A stretch of 7,111 bases of DNA from Lysinibacillus sp. (GTDB taxonomy: Bacteria; Bacillota; Bacilli; Bacillales_A; Planococcaceae), in contig JAAYHP010000364.1 in assembly GCA_012735355.1 (NCBI GenBank), positions 1 through 7,111 on the forward strand. The letters are read 5' to 3'. Shown here in pieces: positions 1 to 6,341 of this stretch. Below the pieces are notes generated by a model, which saw only the letters and a list, made by a program, of their open reading frames with translations, made no database searches and was not told the origin of the DNA. Within the stretch, counting starts at the first letter, position 1. Each line of letters begins with the position of its first letter. Position numbers and translations under genes: made by a program.

Positions 1-107
1 CCCGTGGAAAGCGTCCCCGGAACGGAAATCAATTTTCAGTTTAATATCAAAAACTCATCATTTTCTTTTAAGAGAAAATGATGAGTTTTTACTTTTGTCC
101 CAACCTC
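1..107. repeat. Probable end of a Bacillaceae interspersed intergenic repeat
   Basis: No coding sequence is visible here. Positions 1-32 (GTGGAAAGCG ... GGAACGGAAATCAA) resemble, from memory, the tail of a repeat scattered between genes in many Bacillaceae genomes. A perfect hairpin follows at 49-90, then GTCCCAACCTC at 97-107. Read on the minus strand, the order is GAGGTTGGGAC, hairpin, then TTGATTTCCGTTCC, which I recall as a recurring arrangement. The window starts inside the element, so its full length is unknown. The family assignment is inference; a self-search of the genome would settle it. Confidence 0.45.
49..90. terminator. Perfect 18-bp hairpin, likely bidirectional terminator
   Basis: The arms at 49-66 and 73-90 are exact reverse complements (18 bp) around the 6-nt loop TTTAAG. 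The stem starts with five A and ends with five T, so on either strand the transcript would end in a U run after a stable stem. It probably ends transcription of a gene to the left of the window and insulates the small ORF at 264. It may belong to the repeat element around it. Confidence 0.7.
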
Positions 108-263
108 TTTTTTACTTTCTGGACAAGTCCATTTTCATTTTTATAAATGGAAATTGTAATAAAATTTTCAAAAATATTATGCATAAGTTAATATCGACCT
201 CCTTCCAATAATATGATGTAGAAATCGCTTAATAGGCGAAAATTTCTGGGAGGGGGAGTAGGT

Positions 264-428
264 GTGAATATTAGTGCTTCGAAGATATTTGTTTTTGGGT
301 TGATTACATTCATCATCATTGTGTTGCTTGCAATCTATTCCATTAAATTAACGTTGGGTTATATTGTTGTTGAAGATGAAGATCAATATGACGGGTTTTA
401 TATTACGGAGATAGAAGAATCGAATTAG
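264..428 (+). CDS. Small single-pass membrane protein, function unknown
   Basis: A 54-codon frame starts with GTG at 264 and ends with TAG at 426-428. A very purine-rich Shine-Dalgarno sequence, GGGAGGGGGAG at 248-258, sits just upstream and fixes the start. The product has one hydrophobic segment (about residues 8-36, beginning IFVFGLITFIIIV) and a short acidic tail (EDEDQYDGFY ... EIEESN), which suggests an anchored peptide with its C-terminus in one compartment. I do not recognise a family. A weak promoter candidate is TTTTCA at 132-137 and TGTAAT at 155-160 with a 17-bp spacer. The gene stands alone, facing the ypjC-like gene. The strong ribosome site and membrane-protein composition make it more likely real than chance. 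Confidence 0.55.
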   Translation: MNISASKIFVFGLITFIIIVLLAIYSIKLTLGYIVVEDEDQYDGFYITEIEESN

Positions 429-458
429 ATAGAATAAGATTAGTTTTGAAGGCTCGGG

Positions 459-479
459 CGGCGAGGGAATGACTCGCCG
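459..479. terminator. GC-rich hairpin between convergent genes
   Basis: CGGCGAG (459-465) pairs exactly with CTCGCCG (473-479) around a 7-nt loop. An outer GCTC (452-455) and GAGC (484-487) can extend the structure. It lies in the 82-bp gap between the stops of the small ORF and the minus-strand ypjC-like gene, where a terminator is expected. No clear T run follows on either strand, so efficient intrinsic termination is uncertain. Confidence 0.4.
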
Positions 480-510
480 TATTGAGCTAAAATAGGAAAG
501 GGAAAAGCTT

Positions 511-1359
511 TCATTCCTCTATTCTAAATCCTTCTCCGGTTACATCTTTAACATCAATAATGGAAACGAAAGCTTCCGGGTCAAATTTTCGAATAATGGA
601 TTTAAGTTGAACAATTTCATTGCGGCTTACGATGCAGTAAAGTACATCTTTTGACTGTTTCGTATAATAGCCGTACGCATGAAAGACGGTGATGCCTCGA
701 TCCATTTTTTCGGAAATGTATTTTGCGATTTCATCGGGCTTATTGGATATAATAAATGCCCCTTTTGCTGAATAAGCCCCTTCTTGTACCACGTCAATGA
801 CTTTTGCCCCGACAAACACTGCGACTAATGTGTACATCATTGTGTTGGAACTTAAAAACGTTGCCCACGAAGCGAGAATGACAAAGGTATCAAATAAAAA
901 CATGGTTTTTCCCATACTCCAACCAACATATTTATTGACGAGGCGCGCAATAATATCTACACCGCCAGTTGTGCCACCACAGCGGAAAATAATACCTAAA
1001 CCAATTCCAACAAAAACTCCCGCAAATAATGAAGCGAGCAATAAATCATCTTGTAAATCTAAAGGAAATTGATACACTTGAAATATCCTTAAAAAGATGG
1101 AAACACTTAAAATGCCAATAATTGAGTAAAAAAACTCTTTACGTCCAAGCAATCTCCAACCTAAAATAAACATGGGAATATTTAAAATGATATTCATAAT
1201 CGCTGGATCCCAATTCAATGTAAAATATAAAATTAATGTTATACCGCTAAATCCGCCTTCACCGAGCCCGTTTTGCATATTGAAATGCACAAAACCAAAG
1301 CTGAAAATGGCGGTTCCGACAATTATGCCAATAACATCGCGGATTTGTATGTCCCTCAA
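511..1359 (-). CDS. ypjC: YitT-family membrane protein, YpjC-like
   Basis: This 282-residue membrane protein has the YitT architecture: an N-terminal integral-membrane domain (DUF161-like) with hydrophobic stretches at about residues 8-26, 36-48, 53-70, 77-93, 107-126, 150-169 and 174-190, then a soluble DUF2179-like domain at about 197-278 (AKGAFIISNKPDEIAKYI ... VKDVTGEGF). The glycine-rich FRCGGTTGGVD at 125-135 is typical. The molecular function of this family is not firmly established; transport is often proposed. I chose the TTG start at 1357-1359 because AAAGGAGG lies 7 nt upstream of it. An in-frame ATG at 1411-1413 lacks a ribosome site and lies upstream of the predicted transcription start. 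The symbol rests on similarity and on the position beside dapB, as in B. subtilis. Confidence 0.85.
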   Translation of the reverse strand: MRDIQIRDVIGIIVGTAIFSFGFVHFNMQNGLGEGGFSGITLILYFTLNWDPAIMNIILNIPMFILGWRLLGRKEFFYSIIGILSVSIFLRIFQVYQFPLDLQDDLLLASLFAGVFVGIGLGIIFRCGGTTGGVDIIARLVNKYVGWSMGKTMFLFDTFVILASWATFLSSNTMMYTLVAVFVGAKVIDVVQEGAYSAKGAFIISNKPDEIAKYISEKMDRGITVFHAYGYYTKQSKDVLYCIVSRNEIVQLKSIIRKFDPEAFVSIIDVKDVTGEGFRIEE

Positions 1360-1366
1360 AATAATA

Positions 1367-1374
1367 CCTCCTTT
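1367..1374 (-). promoter_or_regulatory. Ribosome binding site deciding the TTG start of ypjC
   Basis: On the minus strand this reads AAAGGAGG, a near-perfect Shine-Dalgarno sequence. Seven nucleotides separate it from TTG at 1357-1359. It rules against the upstream ATG at 1411-1413, which would make the protein 18 residues longer. Confidence 0.8.
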
Positions 1375-1401
1375 ATTTTCCGGACGAGGATTGCATGATT
1401 T

Positions 1402-1430
1402 ATTATGTTTCATTTTTCATCTTTTGACAA
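1402..1430 (-). promoter_or_regulatory. Sigma-A-type promoter for ypjC
   Basis: On the minus strand TTGTCA (1425-1430) and CATAAT (1402-1407) are separated by exactly 17 bp. Both match the vegetative consensus at five of six positions. Transcription would start near 1395, leaving a leader of about 35 nt that contains the AAAGGAGG site. The -35 box overlaps that of the opposing dapB promoter. Confidence 0.6.
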
Positions 1431-1452
1431 CTAAAGCCGTTTTTCATACGAT
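1424..1452 (+). promoter_or_regulatory. Sigma-A-type promoter for dapB
   Basis: TTGACA (1424-1429, perfect -35) and TACGAT (1447-1452, four of six) are 17 bp apart. Transcription would begin near 1459, giving dapB a leader of about 150 nt. The -35 is shared with the ypjC promoter because TTGACAA reads TTGTCAA on the other strand. A more proximal -10-like TAAAAT at 1568-1573 has no credible -35. Confidence 0.55.
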
Positions 1453-1477
1453 GGTGATGGTACTTTAAATGTAAACT

Positions 1478-1536
1478 CTAATAGAACATTTTAATAGCGA
1501 ATAAAACTTCCTATTAGTATGCTTGATATAAGCATA
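1478..1536 (+). promoter_or_regulatory. Two abutting hairpins in the dapB leader
   Basis: CTAATAG (1478-1484) pairs with CTATTAG (1511-1517), with an inner TTTTA (1489-1493) to TAAAA (1502-1506) helix and a symmetric 4x4 internal loop. Directly adjoining it, TATGCTT (1518-1524) pairs with AAGCATA (1530-1536) around GATAT. No T run follows, so this is not an intrinsic terminator. It could be a protein-binding dyad, an RNA structure or chance in AT-rich DNA. No known riboswitch is recognised. Confidence 0.3.
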
Positions 1537-1608
1537 TGGAATTCAAATCCGGCGAAGGTTTTTAGTTTAAAATAGAAACAAGATATGGAGACGAAAGGAC
1601 GAAGAACG

Positions 1609-2406
1609 ATGACAATTAGAGTAGCAATTGCTGGTTGCAGAGGAAAAATGGGAAAAGAAGCGGTTAAAACCGTAGTAAATCAAGAAGGAATGGAATTGGT
1701 AGCTGCCCTTGATTATAAGCACGTAGGAGAAAGTCTAGCGGAGTTAGAAATGTTTCCACCTGATTTAAATGTGCCAATATATTTGAATTTATCTCAATTA
1801 ATAGAAGATACTAAGCCGGATGTTTTAATTGATTTAACGAGTCCTCAAGCTGTATATGAACATGCGAAAGAGGCGCTGTTACATAATGTTCGTCCTGTTG
1901 TTGGAACAACGGGATTTACCGATGAACAATTGGAAGAATTAATTCAACTTGCGGAAGATAAACAAGTTGGATGCATCATTGCACCCAATTTTGCAATCGG
2001 TGCAGTGTTAATGATGAAATTCGCAAAAGAAGCTGCGAAATACTTACCTCATGTGGAAATTATCGAACTTCATCACGATCGTAAGCTAGATGCGCCATCT
2101 GGAACTGCGAAGAAAACGGCACAAATGATTGCAGAAGTACGAGAAGAACAGAAGCAAGGACATCCGTTGGAAAAAGAAACGATGGACGGTGCAAGAGGTG
2201 CTGATTTTGAAGGGATGCGTATCCATTCAGTTCGACTTCCGGGACTTGTGGCTCACCAAGAAGTGATTTTCGGTGGGGAAGGTCAATTATTAACGATTCG
2301 TCACGATTCATTTAATCGCGAATCCTTTATGGATGGTATCGTCTATTGCGTAAATAAAGTAATGGAACTAGACAAATTAATCTATGGATTGGAAAATATT
2401 CTATAA
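1609..2406 (+). CDS. dapB: 4-hydroxy-tetrahydrodipicolinate reductase
   Basis: DapB reduces 4-hydroxy-tetrahydrodipicolinate with NAD(P)H in the cytosolic diaminopimelate/lysine pathway, supplying peptidoglycan and, in spore formers, dipicolinate precursors. The 265 residues match the family's usual length. Visible motifs are the Rossmann nucleotide loop AGCRGKMG (8-15), GTTG (99-102), APNF (125-128) and the catalytic/substrate segment [15 protein letters not shown] (153-167) with its His pair and Lys159. It ends YGLENIL, close to the B. subtilis C-terminus. ATG 1609 is preferred: AAAGGA at 1594-1599 lies 9 nt upstream, whereas an in-frame ATG at 1585 has no ribosome site. mgsA follows within 17 nt, so the two are probably co-transcribed. 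No defect is seen. Confidence 0.97.
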   Translation: MTIRVAIAGCRGKMGKEAVKTVVNQEGMELVAALDYKHVGESLAELEMFPPDLNVPIYLNLSQLIEDTKPDVLIDLTSPQAVYEHAKEALLHNVRPVVGTTGFTDEQLEELIQLAEDKQVGCIIAPNFAIGAVLMMKFAKEAAKYLPHVEIIELHHDRKLDAPSGTAKKTAQMIAEVREEQKQGHPLEKETMDGARGADFEGMRIHSVRLPGLVAHQEVIFGGEGQLLTIRHDSFNRESFMDGIVYCVNKVMELDKLIYGLENIL

Positions 2407-2423
2407 AGAATGGAATGAAGAAA

Positions 2424-2831
2424 ATGAAAATAGCATTAATTGCTCACGATAAAAAAAAGGAAAGTCTTGTTGAATTTGCAATTGCCTATAAAGAAATATT
2501 ACAGCAGCACGAGCTATATGCGACAGGTACTACAGGTCGCCTTATTCAGGAAGAAGTAGGTCTACCTGTTACTCGATTTCGCTCTGGTCCTCTTGGTGGA
2601 GACCAACAAATAGGCGCTATGATAGCGAACAATGATATGGATATGGTTTTTTTCTTCCGTGATCCATTAACTGCCCAACCCCATGAACCGGATGTAACAG
2701 CTTTAGTGCGCTTATGTGACGTATATCATATTCCACTAGCAACAAACATGGGAACTGCAGAAATATTATTGAAAGGATTACAGGAAGGCTTTGTAAACTG
2801 GAGATTAATTGAGGAAAGAAGATTTAGTTAA
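2424..2831 (+). CDS. mgsA: Methylglyoxal synthase
   Basis: MgsA converts dihydroxyacetone phosphate to methylglyoxal and phosphate, a bypass of lower glycolysis that relieves sugar-phosphate stress. The 135 residues match the bacillary enzyme. Visible motifs are AHD (7-9), the phosphate-binding TGTTG (34-38), GPLGGDQQ (55-62) with catalytic Asp60, [13 protein letters not shown] (79-91) with His87 and Asp90, and TNMGTAE (107-113). The start is ambiguous: ATG 2424 aligns with the B. subtilis N-terminus MKIALIAHD and has GGA 9 nt upstream, while ATG 2415 would add three residues. It lies 8-17 nt after dapB and is likely in its operon. Methylglyoxal is detoxified with bacillithiol in bacilli, which gives its usual bsh neighbours a functional logic. 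Confidence 0.96.
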   Translation: MKIALIAHDKKKESLVEFAIAYKEILQQHELYATGTTGRLIQEEVGLPVTRFRSGPLGGDQQIGAMIANNDMDMVFFFRDPLTAQPHEPDVTALVRLCDVYHIPLATNMGTAEILLKGLQEGFVNWRLIEERRFS

Positions 2832-2864
2832 ATTTTACCGAATGATGAAAACTTCTGTCGAAAT

Positions 2865-2891
2865 ACTTCTCAGAATACCTTACTAAGAAGT
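2865..2891 (+). terminator. Possible weak terminator after mgsA
   Basis: ACTTCT (2865-2870) pairs with AGAAGT (2886-2891); after one C-A mismatch the stem gains AG/CT, leaving the loop AATACCTTA. A competing arm AAACTTCT (2849-2856) pairs exactly with AGAAGTTT (2886-2893). The downstream sequence is T-rich but interrupted (TTTACGTTTATGTCTTTT). It lies in the 141-bp mgsA-bshA gap. A -10-like TATAAA at 2920-2925 or 2934-2939 could restart transcription, but no good -35 is seen. Confidence 0.35.
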
Positions 2892-2972
2892 TTACGTTTA
2901 TGTCTTTTCGTTATGAAGGTATAAATAATTGAATATAAATTTAATACTCATACTTGAAAGGACGTGTGTCGG

Positions 2973-4112
2973 ATGAGAAAGTTAAAAATTGGTATTACTT
3001 GTTACCCTACAGTGGGTGGCTCTGGAGTGTTAGCGACGTAATTAGGGAAAAAACTTGCAGAACGTGGTCATGAAATTCATTTTATTACTTCGAGTGTACC
3101 TTTCCGATTAAAAAAGATTTACCCGAATGTATATTTTCATGAAGTAGAAGTGAACAATTATTCTGTTTTTCAATATCCCCCTTATGATATCGCTCTAGCG
3201 AGTAAAATGGCGGATGTGATTTTAGACGAAAAATTAGATGTATTGCATGTTCATTATGCGATTCCCCATGCTGTTTGCGCTAGTTTAGCCCGTGATATGT
3301 GTGGAGAGAATATTGGAATTGTCACTACTTTACATGGAACGGATATTTCAGTACTAGGACAAGATTCAACCCTTTCTCAAGCTATTAAATATGGAATTGA
3401 AAAATCCGACATAGTCACCGCAGTTTCCAATTCATTAAAAGAACAGACATATGAAATTATAGGAACAACGAAAGAGATTGAAACCATTTATAATTTTGTT
3501 GATGAATCGGTATTTAAACCGAATGAAGAAGCAATTCATTTAAAGCAACAATATGGTATTCGAGAAGAAGAGAAGGTCATCATTCATTGCTCAAACTTCC
3601 GAAAAATTAAAAACTTACCGGATATTGTGGATACATTTTTAAAAGTTCGGGAGAAAATCCCAGCAAAATTGTTGCTCGTAGGAGATGGTCCAGAAAAGCA
3701 TCGGGTAATGGAACAAGCTAAGAAATCTCCATATAAAGAAGATATTTTGTTTTTAGGAAAGCAGGAAAATGTGGAGGAACTATTTTCCATTAGTGATTTA
3801 AAATTATTGTTATCGGAGAAAGAGTCTTTCGGTTTAGTATTATTAGAAGCGATGGCCTGTGGCGTACCTGGCATTGGAACGAACGTAGGTGGCATTCCTG
3901 AAGTGATTGAACATGGAGTCAATGGCTATATTGTTGAACTAGGGGACGTTCATCAAGCTGCGGAATTTGCTATTGAGCTTTTATCCGATGAAAATAAACA
4001 TGCTAAGTTTAAACAAAGTGCAATTGACACGGTGAGAACGAAATTTGCTGCTGAACCTATCATCGAACATTATGAGCAATTATATGAACGATTGGCGGCT
4101 TTACGAGTATGA
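2973..4112 (+). pseudogene. bshA: Bacillithiol glycosyltransferase BshA, interrupted by nonsense codon 23
   Basis: BshA joins GlcNAc from UDP-GlcNAc to L-malate, the first step of bacillithiol synthesis. The full frame from ATG 2973 (AAAGGA at 2957-2962, 10 nt upstream) spans 379 codons, close to the 377 of B. subtilis, but TAA at 3039-3041 replaces codon 23 between GVLAT and LGKKLAERG. Relatives have Glu (ATELGK), so one G-to-T change explains it. The rest is intact: GGSG loop (15-18), HYAIPHA (94-100), TTLHGTD (118-124), VGDGPEK (236-242) and the GT4 EX7E motif with Glu284 and Glu292. The next in-frame starts, GTG 3150 and later ATGs, lack ribosome sites and would lose the N-terminal glycine loop. 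The 3' end overlaps cca by 4 nt. A sequencing error is a serious alternative. Identity is very sure; inactivation is likely if the base is real. Confidence 0.9.
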
Positions 4113-5167
4113 AATTAATTGAAGATTGGGAAGTGGCTTTACGCGTTATTGAAAAAATAGAAAAGGCGGGTTTTGAGGCAGTAATCGTTGGAGGAGCAGT
4201 CCGAGATTATTTGCTTAAACGAAACATTCATGATGTAGATGTTGCGACAAACGCCCTTCCAGAGGAAATAAAACAAATTTTCTCTAGTACTGTCGATGTA
4301 GGAATCGAACATGGCACGGTCGTAGTGCTAGATGAAGGAAAGCCGATCGAAGTGACGACATATCGCACGGATGGTACATATAGAGACTATCGCAGACCTG
4401 AAGAAGTAACCTTTGTTCGAGAATTACCTCAAGATTTAGAACGACGGGATTTTACAATCAACGCCATGGCCTTTACAAAAGATGGAGATATTATCGACCT
4501 TTTTGGTGGAAAAGAAGATTTAAAGAAAGGGATTATTCGCGCCGTTGGAGATGCCAACTCAAGATTCAGAGAAGATGCATTGCGGATGCTTCGAGCGGTG
4601 CGCTTTAGCGCCCAATTAGGTTTTTCTATTGAAGAGGGAACGATGAAAGCCATTCAAAAAGATAGTGACTTAATCGAATTCATCGCTAAAGAACGAATTC
4701 ATATGGAACTATCAAAAATATTTGTGGCAGATTATGTATATTTAGGAATAAAAAACCTGATCGAATGTGAATTGGCAAATTTCTTGCCAGGGAATTTCGA
4801 AAAGCATTTGGAAGAGTGGAAAAATTTCAAAGCCTATCTACCAGAAATTGGTTGGGCATACCTTGCTTTATTAAATCGGGATGATGTAACAACTATTTGG
4901 AATTTCTACAAAAATTCTAACAAGGAAAAGAATTTTGCGAAAAAAGTGATTCAAGCTTATGAACAACTGTTATCCCGATGGAATGAATATGATTATTTTT
5001 CCAACGATTTAATGATTTTAGAAACTGCCTACGATTTTGCCCAATGGCAAGGAATCGACGTACCTTTTTCAAAAGATATGATTGCAAAAGTAAAAGAGAA
5101 CTTGCCGATTCAATCGATGGATGATTTCGCATTAAACGGTAACCTTTTAATGAAATGGTCAGAATAG
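4109..5167 (+). CDS. cca: CCA tRNA nucleotidyltransferase, truncated by in-frame TAG
   Basis: This class II enzyme adds or repairs the 3' CCA of tRNAs using CTP and ATP without a nucleic acid template. Visible motifs are GGAVRD (28-33), the metal-binding DVD of HDVDVAT (Asp42, Asp44), ERRDFTINAM (111-120) and EDALRMLRAVRF (155-166), whose Asp156 and Arg159 correspond to the base-selecting pair of the Geobacillus enzyme. The frame stops at TAG 5165-5167 after 352 residues, about 42 short of the usual length of roughly 395, although the missing tail is still encoded beyond the stop. The catalytic head, neck and body are complete, so the short form may retain some activity, but tRNA-contacting tail sequence is lost. 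ATG 4109 overlaps the bshA stop (ATGA) and has only a poor ribosome site (GGCGG, 4094-4098), so its translation probably relies on coupling to bshA. Confidence 0.93.
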   Translation: MKLIEDWEVALRVIEKIEKAGFEAVIVGGAVRDYLLKRNIHDVDVATNALPEEIKQIFSSTVDVGIEHGTVVVLDEGKPIEVTTYRTDGTYRDYRRPEEVTFVRELPQDLERRDFTINAMAFTKDGDIIDLFGGKEDLKKGIIRAVGDANSRFREDALRMLRAVRFSAQLGFSIEEGTMKAIQKDSDLIEFIAKERIHMELSKIFVADYVYLGIKNLIECELANFLPGNFEKHLEEWKNFKAYLPEIGWAYLALLNRDDVTTIWNFYKNSNKEKNFAKKVIQAYEQLLSRWNEYDYFSNDLMILETAYDFAQWQGIDVPFSKDMIAKVKENLPIQSMDDFALNGNLLMKWSE

Positions 5168-5293
5168 CCTCGGGGACCATGGATTAAAGAAGCATTAGAT
5201 CAAGCATTGCATGAAGTTTTATCAGGACGAGTAAAAAACGATGAAGAACAGTTAAAGGAATGGTTCCTCAATGAATTTGTCAATGAAAGATAA
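5165..5293 (+). pseudogene. cca: Stranded C-terminal tail of cca beyond the TAG
   Basis: Reading on in the cca frame past TAG 5165-5167 gives 41 codons, PRGPWIKEALDQAL ... LKEWFLNEFVNER, ending at TAA 5291-5293. The GPW-I-KE pattern and the EW near the end are what I recall of bacillary Cca C-termini, and the restored total of 394 residues fits the family (397 in B. subtilis). The restored frame overlaps the birA start by 23 nt. The sense codon lost was probably Lys or Gln (AAG or CAG), a one-base change. Confidence 0.85.
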
Positions 5294-6254
5294 AATCTTA
5301 AAACGGTTTCTTTTAGCAGAAGGTAACCCGATTTCAGGACAACAACTAGCCGATGAGTTAGGAGTATCCCGTACTGCCATTTGGAAACATTTGCAAACTT
5401 TACAAGATGAAGGTTTTGAGTTTGAAACGATTAAGAAGAAAGGTTATCGATTAATTACAGAACCGGATCGAGTGGATGTTGCAAAAATCTCTTCATTTTT
5501 AAAGACAAAACGGTTCGGCCAATCAATTCACTATTTTGATGAAATTGAATCAACGCAAATCATTGCCCACCAGTTAGCAAGAGAGGGAGCGATAGACGGC
5601 ACAATCGTTATAGCTGAGGAGCAAACGGCAGGTAAAGGGAGAATGCAAAGACCTTGGGATTCTGCGAAGGGGAAGGGCATTTGGATGACAATCATCGTAC
5701 GTCCAGATCTACTTCCCCATCAAGCACCTCAATATACGCTAGTAACAGCAGTGAGCGTTGTGATGGCGATGAAGTCTTTATATCAAAACTTCACTCCCGA
5801 AATTAAGTGGCCTAATGATATTTTAATAAACGGTCGAAAATGTGTTGGGATACTTACAGAAATGCTTGCGGAAATGGATCGGGTGGAAGGTTTATTAGTC
5901 GGTGTCGGCATCAATACAAACCAAGGACCTTCCGATTTTCCTGAAGAGCTAAAAGATATTGCCACATCGATTGCTATTGAAGAAGGTAGTAAAGTAAATC
6001 GAGCAGAACTTGTCGCGGAGATTTTAAAATACCTTGAAATGTATACCGATGAATATGTTGAAAATGGGTTTAAATCTATTAAACAATTGTGGGTAGAACA
6101 TTCAGGGACAATTGGAAAACGAATTAAAGCGACGACGTTAAGGGAAGTAATTGAAGGATTGGCAATAGGTATTACCGATGATGGCGTTTTAGAAATTCAA
6201 TTAGATCATGGTGAAATAAAGAAAGTGTATTCTGCTGATATAGAAATTCAATAA
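5271..6254 (+). CDS. birA: Biotin--protein ligase / biotin operon repressor
   Basis: BirA activates biotin to biotinyl-5'-AMP and transfers it to the lysine of acetyl-CoA carboxylase and pyruvate carboxylase; the holo-form represses biotin genes. The 327 residues match the bifunctional group II form (325 in B. subtilis). An N-terminal winged helix (about 5-62, core SGQQLADELGVSRTAIWKHL) precedes the catalytic domain with AGKGRMQRPW (120-129), KWPNDI (179-184) and GVGINTN (211-217), then a C-terminal SH3-like domain (about 280-325). ATG 5271 is chosen because AAAGGA (5254-5259) lies 11 nt upstream; ATG 5283 is too far. The start lies inside the original cca 3' end, so the genes are probably translated from one message. 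No clear terminator follows before the panB leader. Confidence 0.96.
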   Translation: MNLSMKDKILKRFLLAEGNPISGQQLADELGVSRTAIWKHLQTLQDEGFEFETIKKKGYRLITEPDRVDVAKISSFLKTKRFGQSIHYFDEIESTQIIAHQLAREGAIDGTIVIAEEQTAGKGRMQRPWDSAKGKGIWMTIIVRPDLLPHQAPQYTLVTAVSVVMAMKSLYQNFTPEIKWPNDILINGRKCVGILTEMLAEMDRVEGLLVGVGINTNQGPSDFPEELKDIATSIAIEEGSKVNRAELVAEILKYLEMYTDEYVENGFKSIKQLWVEHSGTIGKRIKATTLREVIEGLAIGITDDGVLEIQLDHGEIKKVYSADIEIQ

Positions 6255-6304
6255 AAATTAACTGTAATTCTGTTCCCTGTCAAATTCTACGAACATAAAA
6301 GAAC

Positions 6305-6333
6305 TTTACAAACTATTTATTTTTCTGTATCTT
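6305..6333 (+). promoter_or_regulatory. Candidate panB promoter
   Basis: TTTACA (6305-6310, five of six) and TATCTT (6328-6333, four of six) are 17 bp apart and would start RNA near 6340, just before the first leader hairpin at 6342. A rival is the extended -10 TGTTATACT at 6345-6353, which lacks a -35 and would start RNA inside that hairpin. I favour the first because it leaves the hairpin whole. Confidence 0.4.
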
Positions 6334-6341
6334 TTATTGTA

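Noticed and set aside
797..1468. Plus-strand frames opposite ypjC (797-1072 and 1172-1468)
   Set aside because: They lie antisense to a clear YitT-family gene, lack ribosome sites and family-like sequence, and the second runs through the divergent promoter region.
1459..1608. Lysine riboswitch in the dapB leader
   Set aside because: The leader is too short for the five-helix L box, has no terminator with a T run and shows no L-box core that I recognise.
3150..4112. Independent gene starting at GTG 3150
   Set aside because: It has no Shine-Dalgarno sequence, and the start codon is simply Val60 of BshA. It is the remnant of bshA after the nonsense codon, lacking the N-terminal glycine loop.
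5165..5167. TAG recoding (pyrrolysine or altered code) in cca
   Set aside because: The bshA stop is TAA, so one recoded codon cannot explain both. TAA ends dapB, mgsA and birA normally, TAG ends the small ORF at 426-428, and no recoding element is visible. Mutation or base error is simpler.
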